A stretch of DNA of 64,000 bases from AG25 sp035517615 (lineage in GTDB: Bacteria > Gemmatimonadota > Gemmatimonadetes > Gemmatimonadales > GWC2-71-9), in contig DATIYM010000019.1 of the NCBI GenBank assembly GCA_035517615.1, positions 32,818 through 96,817 on the forward strand. The letters run 5' to 3'. Position 1 is the first letter of the stretch. Each line of letters begins with the position of its first letter. Positions 25,411-33,124 of this stretch are shown piece by piece. The translations under genes were made by a program, and so were the position numbers. The notes beneath the pieces are model-generated. The model searched no databases. It had not been told where the DNA came from and saw only the letters and a list, made by a program, of their open reading frames with translations.

Positions 25411-26496
25411 TCAGCCGAGCCCGAGCCGCTGACGTGCGGTAACAACGGGAATGACGTACAAATGATCGAGGACGGTCCCCTTCGCCTCCCGGATCCCCAG
25501 CCGGTCAACGAGCGCCTGGTGCGCGCCACCGGCCAGGCCATCCGCGAGCAAGGCCGCTCCCTGAGCTGCTTCCTTCGCCCCGGCGAAACCTTCGAGCAGG
25601 CGCGCCGATCCAAAGGGCTGGAGTCGCGCAACCAGAGCAGCCACGACGCGCGGCACACGCGCGAGTCGGCCCGACAGCACGAACTCGCACGGCTGTCCCA
25701 CCGAGACCGCCATCGCCACCGCCGCCTTCACGGTCTGATCGAGCAACGCGTCGAGCGCGAGCAGCTCGCTCGGGCTCACCGCCGACTCGAACCGCTCGGG
25801 CCCGACGCCCCTGCCCCAGCCCGCGACGGTGCTCGCGCCGCCGCCGAACAGCATGCGTTTGGGAATTTCGCCTGCGAGAAACGCGACCTCACCGTCGAGC
25901 GCGCCGGCGGCCTGGAACCCGAGCGGCCCCGCTGAGCCCCCGATCCCGTCGACGATGCGGCCTTCGCGGACAGCCAAGACCGCCGTGAACGCGCCGCCCA
26001 GCTCCACGAGCACGAGCGACACCGCACCCGGATCGGATCCCGCCCGTCGACACGCATCGACAATCGCCACGGCGGCCGCGCCCACCTTGTCGGCCGTACC
26101 CATGTCGATGCGGTTGACCTTGCGATGTGCCGGAACCGACGCGAGGTGAATGACGCCGGGCGTGAACACGAGCGGCAGCGCCGAACGGGCGAGGGTGCGC
26201 GCCAGACCGCGGATACCGCCAATCCCCCCCTCTCCGGCCTCCCCGGGGGCGGCGAGAAAGGCGAGTCGCAGCTCGTCCTCCGTCACCGCCGATCCGCGGA
26301 CGAGCGGCAATCCGTATCCGGACGGCCCCGCCACGAGGTCCACTGGTCCGGCGTCGTGCAGCAGCCTGAGCAACACCTGTGGATCCTGCACCGCTTCCGC
26401 AGTCGGGAAACTCCGGTCCAGGAACACTCGTCCATCATCGAGCCCGCAGACGTCGATGCTCTTCGTCCCCGGGTCGATCCCGATGACACGGGGCAT
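25411..26496 (-). CDS. DUF1464 family protein (ASKHA fold)
   Basis: A 361-residue sugar-kinase/actin-fold protein. The opening VIGIDPGTKSIDVCGLDDG is phosphate loop 1; LVLVELGGAFTAVLAVREG near residue 165 is loop 2; GGGASTVAGWG near 225 and VLSGRLARVPRVV near 285 fit the adenosine site. DUF1464 proteins are found in archaea and in H4MPT bacteria and have been called predicted butyrate kinases, without proof in this context. ATG 26496 lies 4 bases after mtdB. Confidence 0.8.
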   Translation of the reverse strand: MPRVIGIDPGTKSIDVCGLDDGRVFLDRSFPTAEAVQDPQVLLRLLHDAGPVDLVAGPSGYGLPLVRGSAVTEDELRLAFLAAPGEAGEGGIGGIRGLARTLARSALPLVFTPGVIHLASVPAHRKVNRIDMGTADKVGAAAVAIVDACRRAGSDPGAVSLVLVELGGAFTAVLAVREGRIVDGIGGSAGPLGFQAAGALDGEVAFLAGEIPKRMLFGGGASTVAGWGRGVGPERFESAVSPSELLALDALLDQTVKAAVAMAVSVGQPCEFVLSGRLARVPRVVAALVARLQPFGSARLLEGFAGAKEAAQGAALLADGLAGGAHQALVDRLGIREAKGTVLDHLYVIPVVTARQRLGLG

Positions 26497-26500
26497 GGGA

Positions 26501-27373
26501 TTACGAGCGGTGCTTCCCGAGATCTCGCGCCAGCTCGGCGATCGACTCCGCATCGAGCACGAGGTCATTGCGCTCGAACAGTCGGGCGATGCACGCCCGA
26601 TGCAGCTTCATCTTGAAGCTGCCGATCGCGAGCGCGCCGAAGCACCGTACCCCATCCTTCACCTGGCCGTCGTCGTTCGGCTCGACGCCTTCGACGCCGA
26701 GGGGCGGAACCGCGTTCACGTCGGCGATCACGCGCAAGCCGGCCCGACCGGCCCAGGCCGCGTGCGGCACCAGCGGGACCCCCGCGGGCCCGGCATTCAG
26801 CACGACGGCGGCAGCTTCGATGGCCTGCCCGATCTCAGCCGAGCTCACGACGGCTCGGGCGCGCACAGAACCGCCGAATCGCTGGGTGACTGTCCGTTCG
26901 GCGCGCGCGCCGCTGTCGGCCGATCGTGACGTGATCAGGACATCCGCGCCCTGCTTGGCGAACAGGCCGGCCGCGCGCAGACCGACGGGTCCGGTTCCCG
27001 CGACGACCACCACTCGGGCACCGCGCACCTCGCCCGCCGCTTCGAGGAGTTTCACGACCGCAGCCACGGCCGTCGTGTTCGATCCATTCGAATCGAGCAT
27101 GAGCGATACGGAAAATGGACCGAAAAACGCCTTCCGGGCGGCGCGCAGCAGGCCTTCGCCGGCCGTCATGTCCGCCCCGCCGATGAACACGGCGGTGTTC
27201 TTCAGGTCCTTGGGGCCTCGGGTGAAAATGCAGCCATGGATCAGATCGCGAACGTCGGCTTCGACGACGCCGCCATAGCTCATGACGTCTTCGGCACCGG
27301 CGTCGTGGGCCACGACGCGATCGAATACACTCGGCAGCCGCGAGCTGTCGAGCTGTAGCAGCAGTTTGCGCAT
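26501..27373 (-). CDS. mtdB: NAD(P)-dependent methylene-H4MPT dehydrogenase
   Basis: Oxidises methylene-H4MPT, formed by Fae, to methenyl-H4MPT. The 290-residue sequence has the Mtd N-terminal substrate domain with FIGGADM near residue 65 and a Rossmann loop VVVAGTGPVGLRAAGLFAKQG near 122. It resembles MtdB (290 residues, H4MPT-specific) more than bifunctional MtdA. No Shine-Dalgarno-like sequence is visible before ATG 27373; a hairpin begins 8 bases upstream. The order fae-mtdB places the two formaldehyde-oxidising steps together. Confidence 0.94.
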   Translation of the reverse strand: MRKLLLQLDSSRLPSVFDRVVAHDAGAEDVMSYGGVVEADVRDLIHGCIFTRGPKDLKNTAVFIGGADMTAGEGLLRAARKAFFGPFSVSLMLDSNGSNTTAVAAVVKLLEAAGEVRGARVVVVAGTGPVGLRAAGLFAKQGADVLITSRSADSGARAERTVTQRFGGSVRARAVVSSAEIGQAIEAAAVVLNAGPAGVPLVPHAAWAGRAGLRVIADVNAVPPLGVEGVEPNDDGQVKDGVRCFGALAIGSFKMKLHRACIARLFERNDLVLDAESIAELARDLGKHRS

Positions 27374-27381
27374 GAACGGCT

Positions 27382-27417
27382 ACCGGGTGGGAGCGCGCTT
27401 ATCCGCCCCCACCCGGT
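27382..27417 (-). terminator. Hairpin between fae and mtdB
   Basis: A perfect 10-bp stem (27382-27391 with 27408-27417) around a 16-base loop lies 21 bases after the fae stop and 8 bases before the mtdB start. There is no T-run after it on the minus strand. It may be a leaky terminator or a 3'-stabilising structure for fae mRNA, and it sits where the mtdB ribosome site would be. Confidence 0.6.
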
Positions 27418-27438
27418 GGTGCCCCGGTCGAGGTGCGA

Positions 27439-27954
27439 TCAGGCCTTGTCTGCCCCGCCCGCGAACGGATGCGTGGCGGTCTTGGCGCCCGAGATGACCG
27501 CGTCGAGCTTCGGCTGGCCGCGCAGGGCGCGTTCAATCGATTCCTTCGTCGCCTGATAATTGAACTTGAAGATCTTCTTGTCGTCCTTCGCCTGCCAGTG
27601 GATGAACACGCCGACGAGGATGCAGTAGTCGTCGGCCTTGTCACGCGGGATGACGCCCGACGCCACGCTGTCGACGACGGCACGGGCGACGGCGGCCTGC
27701 GCCGGCCCGAACATTTGCACGGCTTGGCCGGCGTTCTTGATCGTCACCTTGTTGAACAGCAGCGTGTCAGGCTTGGCGGGGAGGTTGGGCGTAACGACCG
27801 CCAGCAGCGTGGTAAATCCGTCGGTGTTTCTCGAGAGCGCATTGACGAAGGCTTGGCCGGCGTGCCCTTGCTTCGAGCCGATGATCAAGTCGATGTGCGC
27901 GACTTCATTGCCATCGCCAACCAGTGATTCGCCGATGAAGAAATCTGCTGCCAT
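27439..27954 (-). CDS. fae: Formaldehyde-activating enzyme
   Basis: Condenses formaldehyde with H4MPT to methylene-H4MPT in the cytoplasm; usually one of the most abundant proteins of methylotrophs. The 171-residue length and NEVAHIDLIIGSKQGHAGQAFVNAL, with the catalytic His near residue 20 (in two parts: AHIDL and GHAGQAF), match true Fae, and FNYQATKESI near the C-terminus is also conserved. A strong Shine-Dalgarno, GGGAGGAG (27957-27964), lies 2-10 bases upstream. It is the first gene of the minus-strand island, so the main island promoter should be in 27955-28127. Confidence 0.97.
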   Translation of the reverse strand: MAADFFIGESLVGDGNEVAHIDLIIGSKQGHAGQAFVNALSRNTDGFTTLLAVVTPNLPAKPDTLLFNKVTIKNAGQAVQMFGPAQAAVARAVVDSVASGVIPRDKADDYCILVGVFIHWQAKDDKKIFKFNYQATKESIERALRGQPKLDAVISGAKTATHPFAGGADKA

Positions 27955-28103
27955 AACTCCTCCCGATCCGGAAGTGGTCCTCGTCGAAGCGGTATCGGAG
28001 CGGCGCGGCTGGCGCGATCATCCGAGGCCACGCGGTCCCGCAGAGGCGGGTAGCTCTAGGTAACCGTTGCTGGAATCGCTAACGTGCCGGGCGTTTTCCG
28101 GGG

Positions 28104-28109
28104 TGTCAA
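28104..28109 (-). promoter_or_regulatory. Possible fae promoter -35 element
   Basis: A perfect TTGACA on the minus strand, about 150 bases before the fae start. The hexamer at 17 bases downstream is CACGTT, a poor -10, so the assignment is weak. It is the best -35 match in the 173-base gap that must hold the fae promoter. Confidence 0.3.
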
Positions 28110-28127
28110 GGTGGGGAAAAACGGCCG

Positions 28128-28349
28128 TTACGGCGGCGGTTCACCACCCGTCGCGACGCGCCACACCTCGTCCGCGAGCCAGTCGAGTCGCTGTTGGGAG
28201 TATTCGAGCTCGGCGGGGGTCATGACTCGCGCGCGGCGCGCGACCTCCCGCGCGTGCTGCAGCAGTTCCTCGAGCACCTCACGAAGCGGACGGTTGCTAC
28301 GACGCTCCATGTCCGGCGGTGTCTTTACGGTCCGCCCTTTGGATTTCAC
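28128..28349 (-). CDS. Small hypothetical protein coupled to the HExxH protein
   Basis: A 73-residue, highly charged protein with no signal peptide or membrane segment. Residues 18-60 (LREVLEELLQHAREVARRARV, in two parts with heptad spacing) suggest a helical or coiled-coil core. ATG 28349 overlaps the stop of the upstream HExxH gene (ATGA), which supports it being a real, translated gene. I recognise no family. It closes the long ECF-to-here operon and is followed by a short GC-rich hairpin with a T-run (28110-28135). Confidence 0.65.
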   Translation of the reverse strand: MKSKGRTVKTPPDMERRSNRPLREVLEELLQHAREVARRARVMTPAELEYSQQRLDWLADEVWRVATGGEPPP

Positions 28350-29335
28350 GCCGTCTGTGCACCGAGCAGCCGGTCATCGGCATTCTGGAAATCGCCCGCC
28401 GTGGCGCGGACCGCGGCCGCGATTCCCTCGGCGGCGATGTACGACTCGACCAATCGCAGGCCGAAATAATAACCCGCCCGTTCCGGCAACACCTTCCCTT
28501 CGATGACTCGGGCCGCTGTGCGCGTGCCGCCGGAGAGAAATCGCAGCCTCAGGCCCAGCCCGCGCTCGTCGAGCAGTGGCCGCATCACCCGGCGCAGAAA
28601 CGCGTCCAGCTCGCGGCAGCGGCGGTACTGGCGCCGCGTAAAACCAAAGTATTCCCACGGCTCGAACCCCGGAGCGACCGCCTGGGCGGCCGCGACCGCG
28701 AGGCCCTCGTTCACGAGCAGCTCGCGTAACGTCGCGCGGCTGCCCGTCTCCCAGTAGTCGTACGCGCCCGATTCGGCCACGAGCCGCCTCAGATCAGCGC
28801 GGCTCGTACGGGAAGTGTAGCGTACCGCGTGGGCCACTTCGTGCGCGATCCAGAGGGGGAGCAGATGGGGGGCGAGGCCCATTCCATACGTCTCCGGATT
28901 GGCGCGACCGGTGAAATGTTCGAGGCACACAAAGGCGGCTCCCCGGCCCCCGACTACGAGCTCGCCCGCGTTCGCCGCTCCCACACCGACCATCAGATAC
29001 ACATCGACCGGGCAGTCCGCCTCGCAGCGCTCGAGTGCCCGTTCCAGCCCCTCTTCGGCGATTCGCGCCACATCCACGTCCGCCAGTAATTCGAGCAAAT
29101 CGCCGCGCGCTGCCCGGACCGTCGCGGCGATCACGGATTCAGCCTGAGCGGACCCGGGATCGATGACGTAGTTGCGCCAATAACTCGAGAGGATCGCGTG
29201 GTGGCGTTCGAAGTAGCGCCCGTACGCCGCGACGGGATCAGGCGAGGCGAGTACGGCCTGGAACTCTGGAACCAGATTGATGAGCATGGGCGCCGGAACG
29301 GCGTCCAATTTGGGAAGCAGCGCGGCCCGAAACAA
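28346..29335 (-). CDS. HExxH putative zinc protease (DUF2268-like)
   Basis: A 329-residue soluble protein. The zinc-binding motif HEVAH lies near residue 168 in LPLWIAHEVAHAVRYTS, and NEGLAVAAAQ near residue 226 fits the downstream acidic ligand seen in DUF2268-type predicted metalloproteases; GYYFGLRLVESYI near the C-terminus is also family-like. The start is uncertain: TTG 29335 gives the length quoted, ATG 29287 would remove 16 residues. It follows the rhomboid gene by 26 bases. Confidence 0.75.
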   Translation of the reverse strand: MFRAALLPKLDAVPAPMLINLVPEFQAVLASPDPVAAYGRYFERHHAILSSYWRNYVIDPGSAQAESVIAATVRAARGDLLELLADVDVARIAEEGLERALERCEADCPVDVYLMVGVGAANAGELVVGGRGAAFVCLEHFTGRANPETYGMGLAPHLLPLWIAHEVAHAVRYTSRTSRADLRRLVAESGAYDYWETGSRATLRELLVNEGLAVAAAQAVAPGFEPWEYFGFTRRQYRRCRELDAFLRRVMRPLLDERGLGLRLRFLSGGTRTAARVIEGKVLPERAGYYFGLRLVESYIAAEGIAAAVRATAGDFQNADDRLLGAQTA

Positions 29336-29361
29336 GCCGCACCGGGTGCCGCAGGTCTCGC

Positions 29362-30195
29362 TTAGGGCCGGTCGCGCATCTTCCGGCTCATTTCACTCAA
29401 GAACCGCCGCTCGGCGGGGGTGAGGCTGTCGATGCCGCGAGCCGAGATCTTGTCGAGCACGCGGTCGATCTCGGCTTGTGCGGCATCCCGCGCCGGAGGC
29501 CGCGGGCGTTTGGGGGGTTCATTCGATCCGCCACCGGCGACGCGCGCCGACTGCACGACCACGCTCGCCTCCGGCGTCCGCCGCAGCCGCCGCTCGGCGC
29601 GTGCCAGCCACCAGGCGGACGACTTCAGGTAGAGAAATCCGGCCCCGAACCCGCCGAGGTGGGCGAGGTACGCCACCCCATCGGACAGCGTGAGCAACGC
29701 GAGCAGGAACGAAATCCCCACGGCGAACGTGACGAGCCATTTCGCGCGAATCGGAGCGGGGAATGGGAAGATGTAGATCGGCTGATCCGGCCAGTACCAG
29801 GCAAATGCGAGCAGCACGCCGTAGACCGCGGCCGAGGCTCCCACGATCGGGCCGACCGGCTTGAGCTGCATCAAGGCGAATGACAGCGCCGCGCCCCCGA
29901 GCCCGCACAGGAAGTAATACAGGATGAAGCGCCGGCCGCCCATGCGCTCTTCCACCGGCGGTCCGAACATGAACAGCGCCAGCAGATTGAACGCCAGGTG
30001 CAAGAGGCCCGAGTGGAGGAACATGTACGTGATGAACGTCCACGGACGCGACAGCGCGGACAGCGGATCGAACTCGAGCACCTGCTGAAACCGCGGATCG
30101 ACGAGTATGGTCTTCTGGCACAAGAAGGCCACGAGATTGGCGACGAGCAGGCGCCGAACCCAGGGGCTCAAGCCAAATGTGCGCTGCGATTCCAT
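29362..30195 (-). CDS. Rhomboid-family intramembrane serine protease
   Basis: A 277-residue integral membrane protease. Six hydrophobic helices span about residues 12-200. The WR-like loop is replaced by RPWTFITYMFLHSGLLHLAFNLLALFMFG (described in parts), the catalytic Ser is in GASAAVYG near residue 118 and the catalytic His in YLAHLGGFGAG near 178. The cytoplasmic C-terminus (about 235-277, IDRVLDKISARGIDSLTPAER) is a small helical domain often attached to these proteins. It starts 7 bases after ddl. Confidence 0.93.
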   Translation of the reverse strand: MESQRTFGLSPWVRRLLVANLVAFLCQKTILVDPRFQQVLEFDPLSALSRPWTFITYMFLHSGLLHLAFNLLALFMFGPPVEERMGGRRFILYYFLCGLGGAALSFALMQLKPVGPIVGASAAVYGVLLAFAWYWPDQPIYIFPFPAPIRAKWLVTFAVGISFLLALLTLSDGVAYLAHLGGFGAGFLYLKSSAWWLARAERRLRRTPEASVVVQSARVAGGGSNEPPKRPRPPARDAAQAEIDRVLDKISARGIDSLTPAERRFLSEMSRKMRDRP

Positions 30196-30202
30196 CGGTG
30201 GG

Positions 30203-31231
30203 TTATCCCCCGCGCACGCCTTCCGGGTTCCGTGCGAGCTTTACGATACGCTCGCATAGCTCCGGAAACTCGATCCCCGCGGCGCGGGCCGCTTGCGGGA
30301 GGAGGCTCATGCGTGTCATGCCGGGAAGCGTATTCGCTTCCAGGCAAAAGATGTCGTCGTCGGGGCTGAGACGGAAGTCGATACGGGAGTAGCCACCCAA
30401 CTTGAGCGCGCGATGCGCCTCGAGCGCGAGCTCCTGAACTTGGCGCGCGACGCGGGGCTCGAGTGGAGCGGGGAAAATTTCCTGCGACATGCCGGGCGTG
30501 TACTTGCACTCGTAGTCGAATATCTCGTGCTTTGGAACGATTTCTCCTACCGGCAGCGGCACGTCGCCCAGCACGCCAACGGTCAGCTCGCGGCCCGGAA
30601 TGAATTGTTCCGCCATGATTTCGTCATCGTAGCGGGCTGCCAGCCGCACGGCATCGTCCAGGCGGTTTGCGTCTTTCACGAGCGACAGCCCTACGGTTGA
30701 GCCACCCTTCGACGGCTTGATGATCACCGGCCAGCCGAGCGCGGTGGTGATGTCCTCCGCACCAACCGGCGCCATGAACCATGCGGGCACCGGCACGCCG
30801 CTCGCGCGGAACAGCCGCTTTGCCAGGTCCTTGTCCATCGCCAGCGCGCTGCCGATCGGGCCCGACCCCGTGTACGGCACGCCGATGACATCGAGGACGG
30901 CCTGCAATGTTCCCCCTTCGCCACGTCCGCCGTGTACCGAGAGAAACAGCACCTCGGCATCCCGCACCGCGGGGAGCCCGGCCAAGCCACTGGAGAGCAT
31001 GTTTTGTTCCCGCGCGACCAGGTCGCCCGTCTCCGGCGCTTCGCGTCCCACCATGGCGCTCCCGCCTCCGAAGAGGCGCGCTTCCTCGGCCTCGGACAGG
31101 GTGCCCTGCGTCGTATCGACCACGCACACCTGATGGCCGCGACGTCGCAGTGCAGCGACAATTTCGGCCGCGCCTGCGAACGCCACGGTGCGCTCGGGAG
31201 TAGCTCCTCCCGTGAGCACGGTCACACGCAT
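30203..31231 (-). CDS. ddl: D-alanine--D-alanine ligase
   Basis: Makes the D-Ala-D-Ala dipeptide of peptidoglycan in the cytoplasm. The 342-residue ATP-grasp protein has VTVLTGGATPERTVAFAGA at the N-terminus, SVHGGRGEGGTLQAVLD near residue 100, VIIKPSKGGSTVGLSLV near 175 and the C-terminal EANTLPGMTRMSLLPQAARAAG (motif EANTLPGMT). ATG 31231 shares one base with the TAA of the CBS gene (TAATG). Confidence 0.95.
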   Translation of the reverse strand: MRVTVLTGGATPERTVAFAGAAEIVAALRRRGHQVCVVDTTQGTLSEAEEARLFGGGSAMVGREAPETGDLVAREQNMLSSGLAGLPAVRDAEVLFLSVHGGRGEGGTLQAVLDVIGVPYTGSGPIGSALAMDKDLAKRLFRASGVPVPAWFMAPVGAEDITTALGWPVIIKPSKGGSTVGLSLVKDANRLDDAVRLAARYDDEIMAEQFIPGRELTVGVLGDVPLPVGEIVPKHEIFDYECKYTPGMSQEIFPAPLEPRVARQVQELALEAHRALKLGGYSRIDFRLSPDDDIFCLEANTLPGMTRMSLLPQAARAAGIEFPELCERIVKLARNPEGVRGG

Positions 31232-32616
31232 TACCGAATCCCCGCGAGCTGATGCAGCACATCGTAGCGCGTCACGATTCCCGCGATGGCGCCGTCACGC
31301 CGCACGAGCACGGCAGGCGTTTCACGCGAGAGCAGCGTGGTGAGACGATCCACCGGCAGTTCGGCATCGACGACCGGAAATGGGGGATCCATGAGTTCTC
31401 CCACGGGCCGATCGAGCGTGCCGGGGTGCTCGAGGGCTCTGGCCATCAGCGCCTGTTCCGAGATGGCTCCGACGCCGTCGCCGCCGTCGAGCACGGGAAG
31501 CTGCGAGACATTGTAAGTGCTCATGAGGTTCAAGGCCTGCCGCACCGTGGCCTGCGGCGCCACATGGATGAGTGGTGGCGCACCATTGCCCTTGGCACCC
31601 ACCAGCCGCCCGACGGTAGTGCGCTCGGAATCGAGAATCTGATTTTCGCGCAGCCATTCGTCGTTGTACACCTTCGATAGATATCGCTCGCCCGTATCGG
31701 CCAGGACGGTGACGACCAGGGCTTTGGGATCGTCGACCCGGCGCGCCACCTCGAGCGCGCTCACGAGATTGACCCCCGTCGAGCCGCCGGTGAACAATCC
31801 CTCTTCGCGGGAAAGCCGGCGCGCAATGAGCATGGCGTCTTTATCGCTCACCGCGATCCATTCATCGATCACCTGCCAGTCGAGCGCCGTCGGGAGCTTG
31901 TCTCCCCCGATGCCTTCGACCTTATAGGGATGCCCCTCCGCGTGCTCACCCGTCTGCGCATAGGCCATGTAAATCGATCCGACAGGATCGCCGGCGATGA
32001 CGCGGATCTTGGGATTCTTCTCCTTGAGAAACCGCCCCACGCCGCTCACCGTGCCGCCGGTTCCCGGGGAACAGACGAAATGCGTTACGCGGCCTTCGGT
32101 TTGTTCCCAGATCTCAGGGCCCGTGGTCCGGTAGTGCGCTTCGGGGTTCACCGGGTTGTAGTGCTGATCCGCGAAGATTGCGTTGGGATGCGCGGCCGCG
32201 ATCGCTCGGCCCTTGACGATGTAATTCTCGGGATGATCGGGGGGAACCGCCGTCGGGGTGATGATGACTTCGGCGCCCAGCGCGCGCAACAGCCGCGCTT
32301 TCTCCTGTGACATCTTGTCCGGCATCGTGAAGATGCAGTGATATCCCTTCACCGCGGCCGCGATCGCGAGGCCAACGCCCGTATTGCCCGACGTCGCCTC
32401 GACGATCAGCCCTCCCGGCTTCAGGCGTCCGGCGCGCTCTGCAGCCTCGATCATCGCGATGCCGATCCGATCCTTAACCGAGCCTCCCGGGTTGAAGAAC
32501 TCGGCCTTGGCGTACACCGGCGTGCGGATTCCCTGCGTCAGCTTGTTGAGACGAATGAGCGGAGTCCACCCGATCGTCTCGAGGACGTTGGCGTATGGCT
32601 TAGCGTGGGACGGCAT
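31231..32616 (-). CDS. PLP-dependent cystathionine beta-synthase/cysteine synthase with CBS domains
   Basis: A 461-residue fold-type II PLP enzyme with a C-terminal regulatory pair of CBS domains. The PLP lysine is in NPGGSVKDRIG near residue 45, the phosphate loop is GTGGTVSGVGRFL near 190, and SGNTGVG binds substrate. The CBS domains occupy about residues 340-461. Reaction: serine plus homocysteine to cystathionine, or cysteine synthesis. ATG 32616 is chosen because the longer frame would run deep into the TonB-domain gene, which it overlaps by 17 bases. Confidence 0.9.
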   Translation of the reverse strand: MPSHAKPYANVLETIGWTPLIRLNKLTQGIRTPVYAKAEFFNPGGSVKDRIGIAMIEAAERAGRLKPGGLIVEATSGNTGVGLAIAAAVKGYHCIFTMPDKMSQEKARLLRALGAEVIITPTAVPPDHPENYIVKGRAIAAAHPNAIFADQHYNPVNPEAHYRTTGPEIWEQTEGRVTHFVCSPGTGGTVSGVGRFLKEKNPKIRVIAGDPVGSIYMAYAQTGEHAEGHPYKVEGIGGDKLPTALDWQVIDEWIAVSDKDAMLIARRLSREEGLFTGGSTGVNLVSALEVARRVDDPKALVVTVLADTGERYLSKVYNDEWLRENQILDSERTTVGRLVGAKGNGAPPLIHVAPQATVRQALNLMSTYNVSQLPVLDGGDGVGAISEQALMARALEHPGTLDRPVGELMDPPFPVVDAELPVDRLTTLLSRETPAVLVRRDGAIAGIVTRYDVLHQLAGIR

Positions 32617-33124
32617 GTGCGGTGTCGGCTTTGGTGCTGTCGGCTTTGGTACTCTCCGCCCGCGTGCTGTCTTGTCGCCCCGGAGGTGGGCCGGGGACGT
32701 CAGCCGTGGCCGGTTGCCCGGCGCGGCCCGTACGGCCACGCGGGCGGCGGAACTCGATTGGCTGCAGGAACGTCGCTCCTACCGGAATTCCACGCCGCCG
32801 GGCCGGCGCGAAGCGCAGCCTCTGGGCGCCCGCGAGCGCCGCGGAATCGAGCCCGGGATAGCCGCTCGATTCCGCTACGCGCGACGAGTCCGGTGCGAGG
32901 TGGCCCGTAGAATCCACGAATAACCGCAGTACGACATCCCCTTCGACTCTCTGGTCGTACAGGCGCGGTGGATACTGAATCGGCGCATCGCCGTTCAGGG
33001 CGACGGGCGCCTCCTGGTCGGGAGGGGCGGGCGTGGCCGGACGGCTCGGCGCCTGCTCCACCGGCTCGGATTTGCGGCAGGCGAGTGCGACCACGAGCAG
33101 AATGGCCGCGTGCCGCGCCCTCAT
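32600..33124 (-). CDS. TonB-domain lipoprotein
   Basis: A 174-residue exported protein with a lipobox (VVALAC, Cys15) and a TonB-C-like domain at about residues 45-130 (YPPRLYDQRVEGDVVLRLFVDSTG, in part). There is no N-terminal transmembrane anchor, so it is not a classical TonB; it may be a periplasmic lipoprotein using the TonB fold to bind partners. The C-terminus repeats STKAD twice, from a 15-base tandem repeat near 32624-32653. ATG 33124 overlaps the mutS stop (ATGA). Confidence 0.8.
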   Translation of the reverse strand: MRARHAAILLVVALACRKSEPVEQAPSRPATPAPPDQEAPVALNGDAPIQYPPRLYDQRVEGDVVLRLFVDSTGHLAPDSSRVAESSGYPGLDSAALAGAQRLRFAPARRRGIPVGATFLQPIEFRRPRGRTGRAGQPATADVPGPPPGRQDSTRAESTKADSTKADTAHAVPR

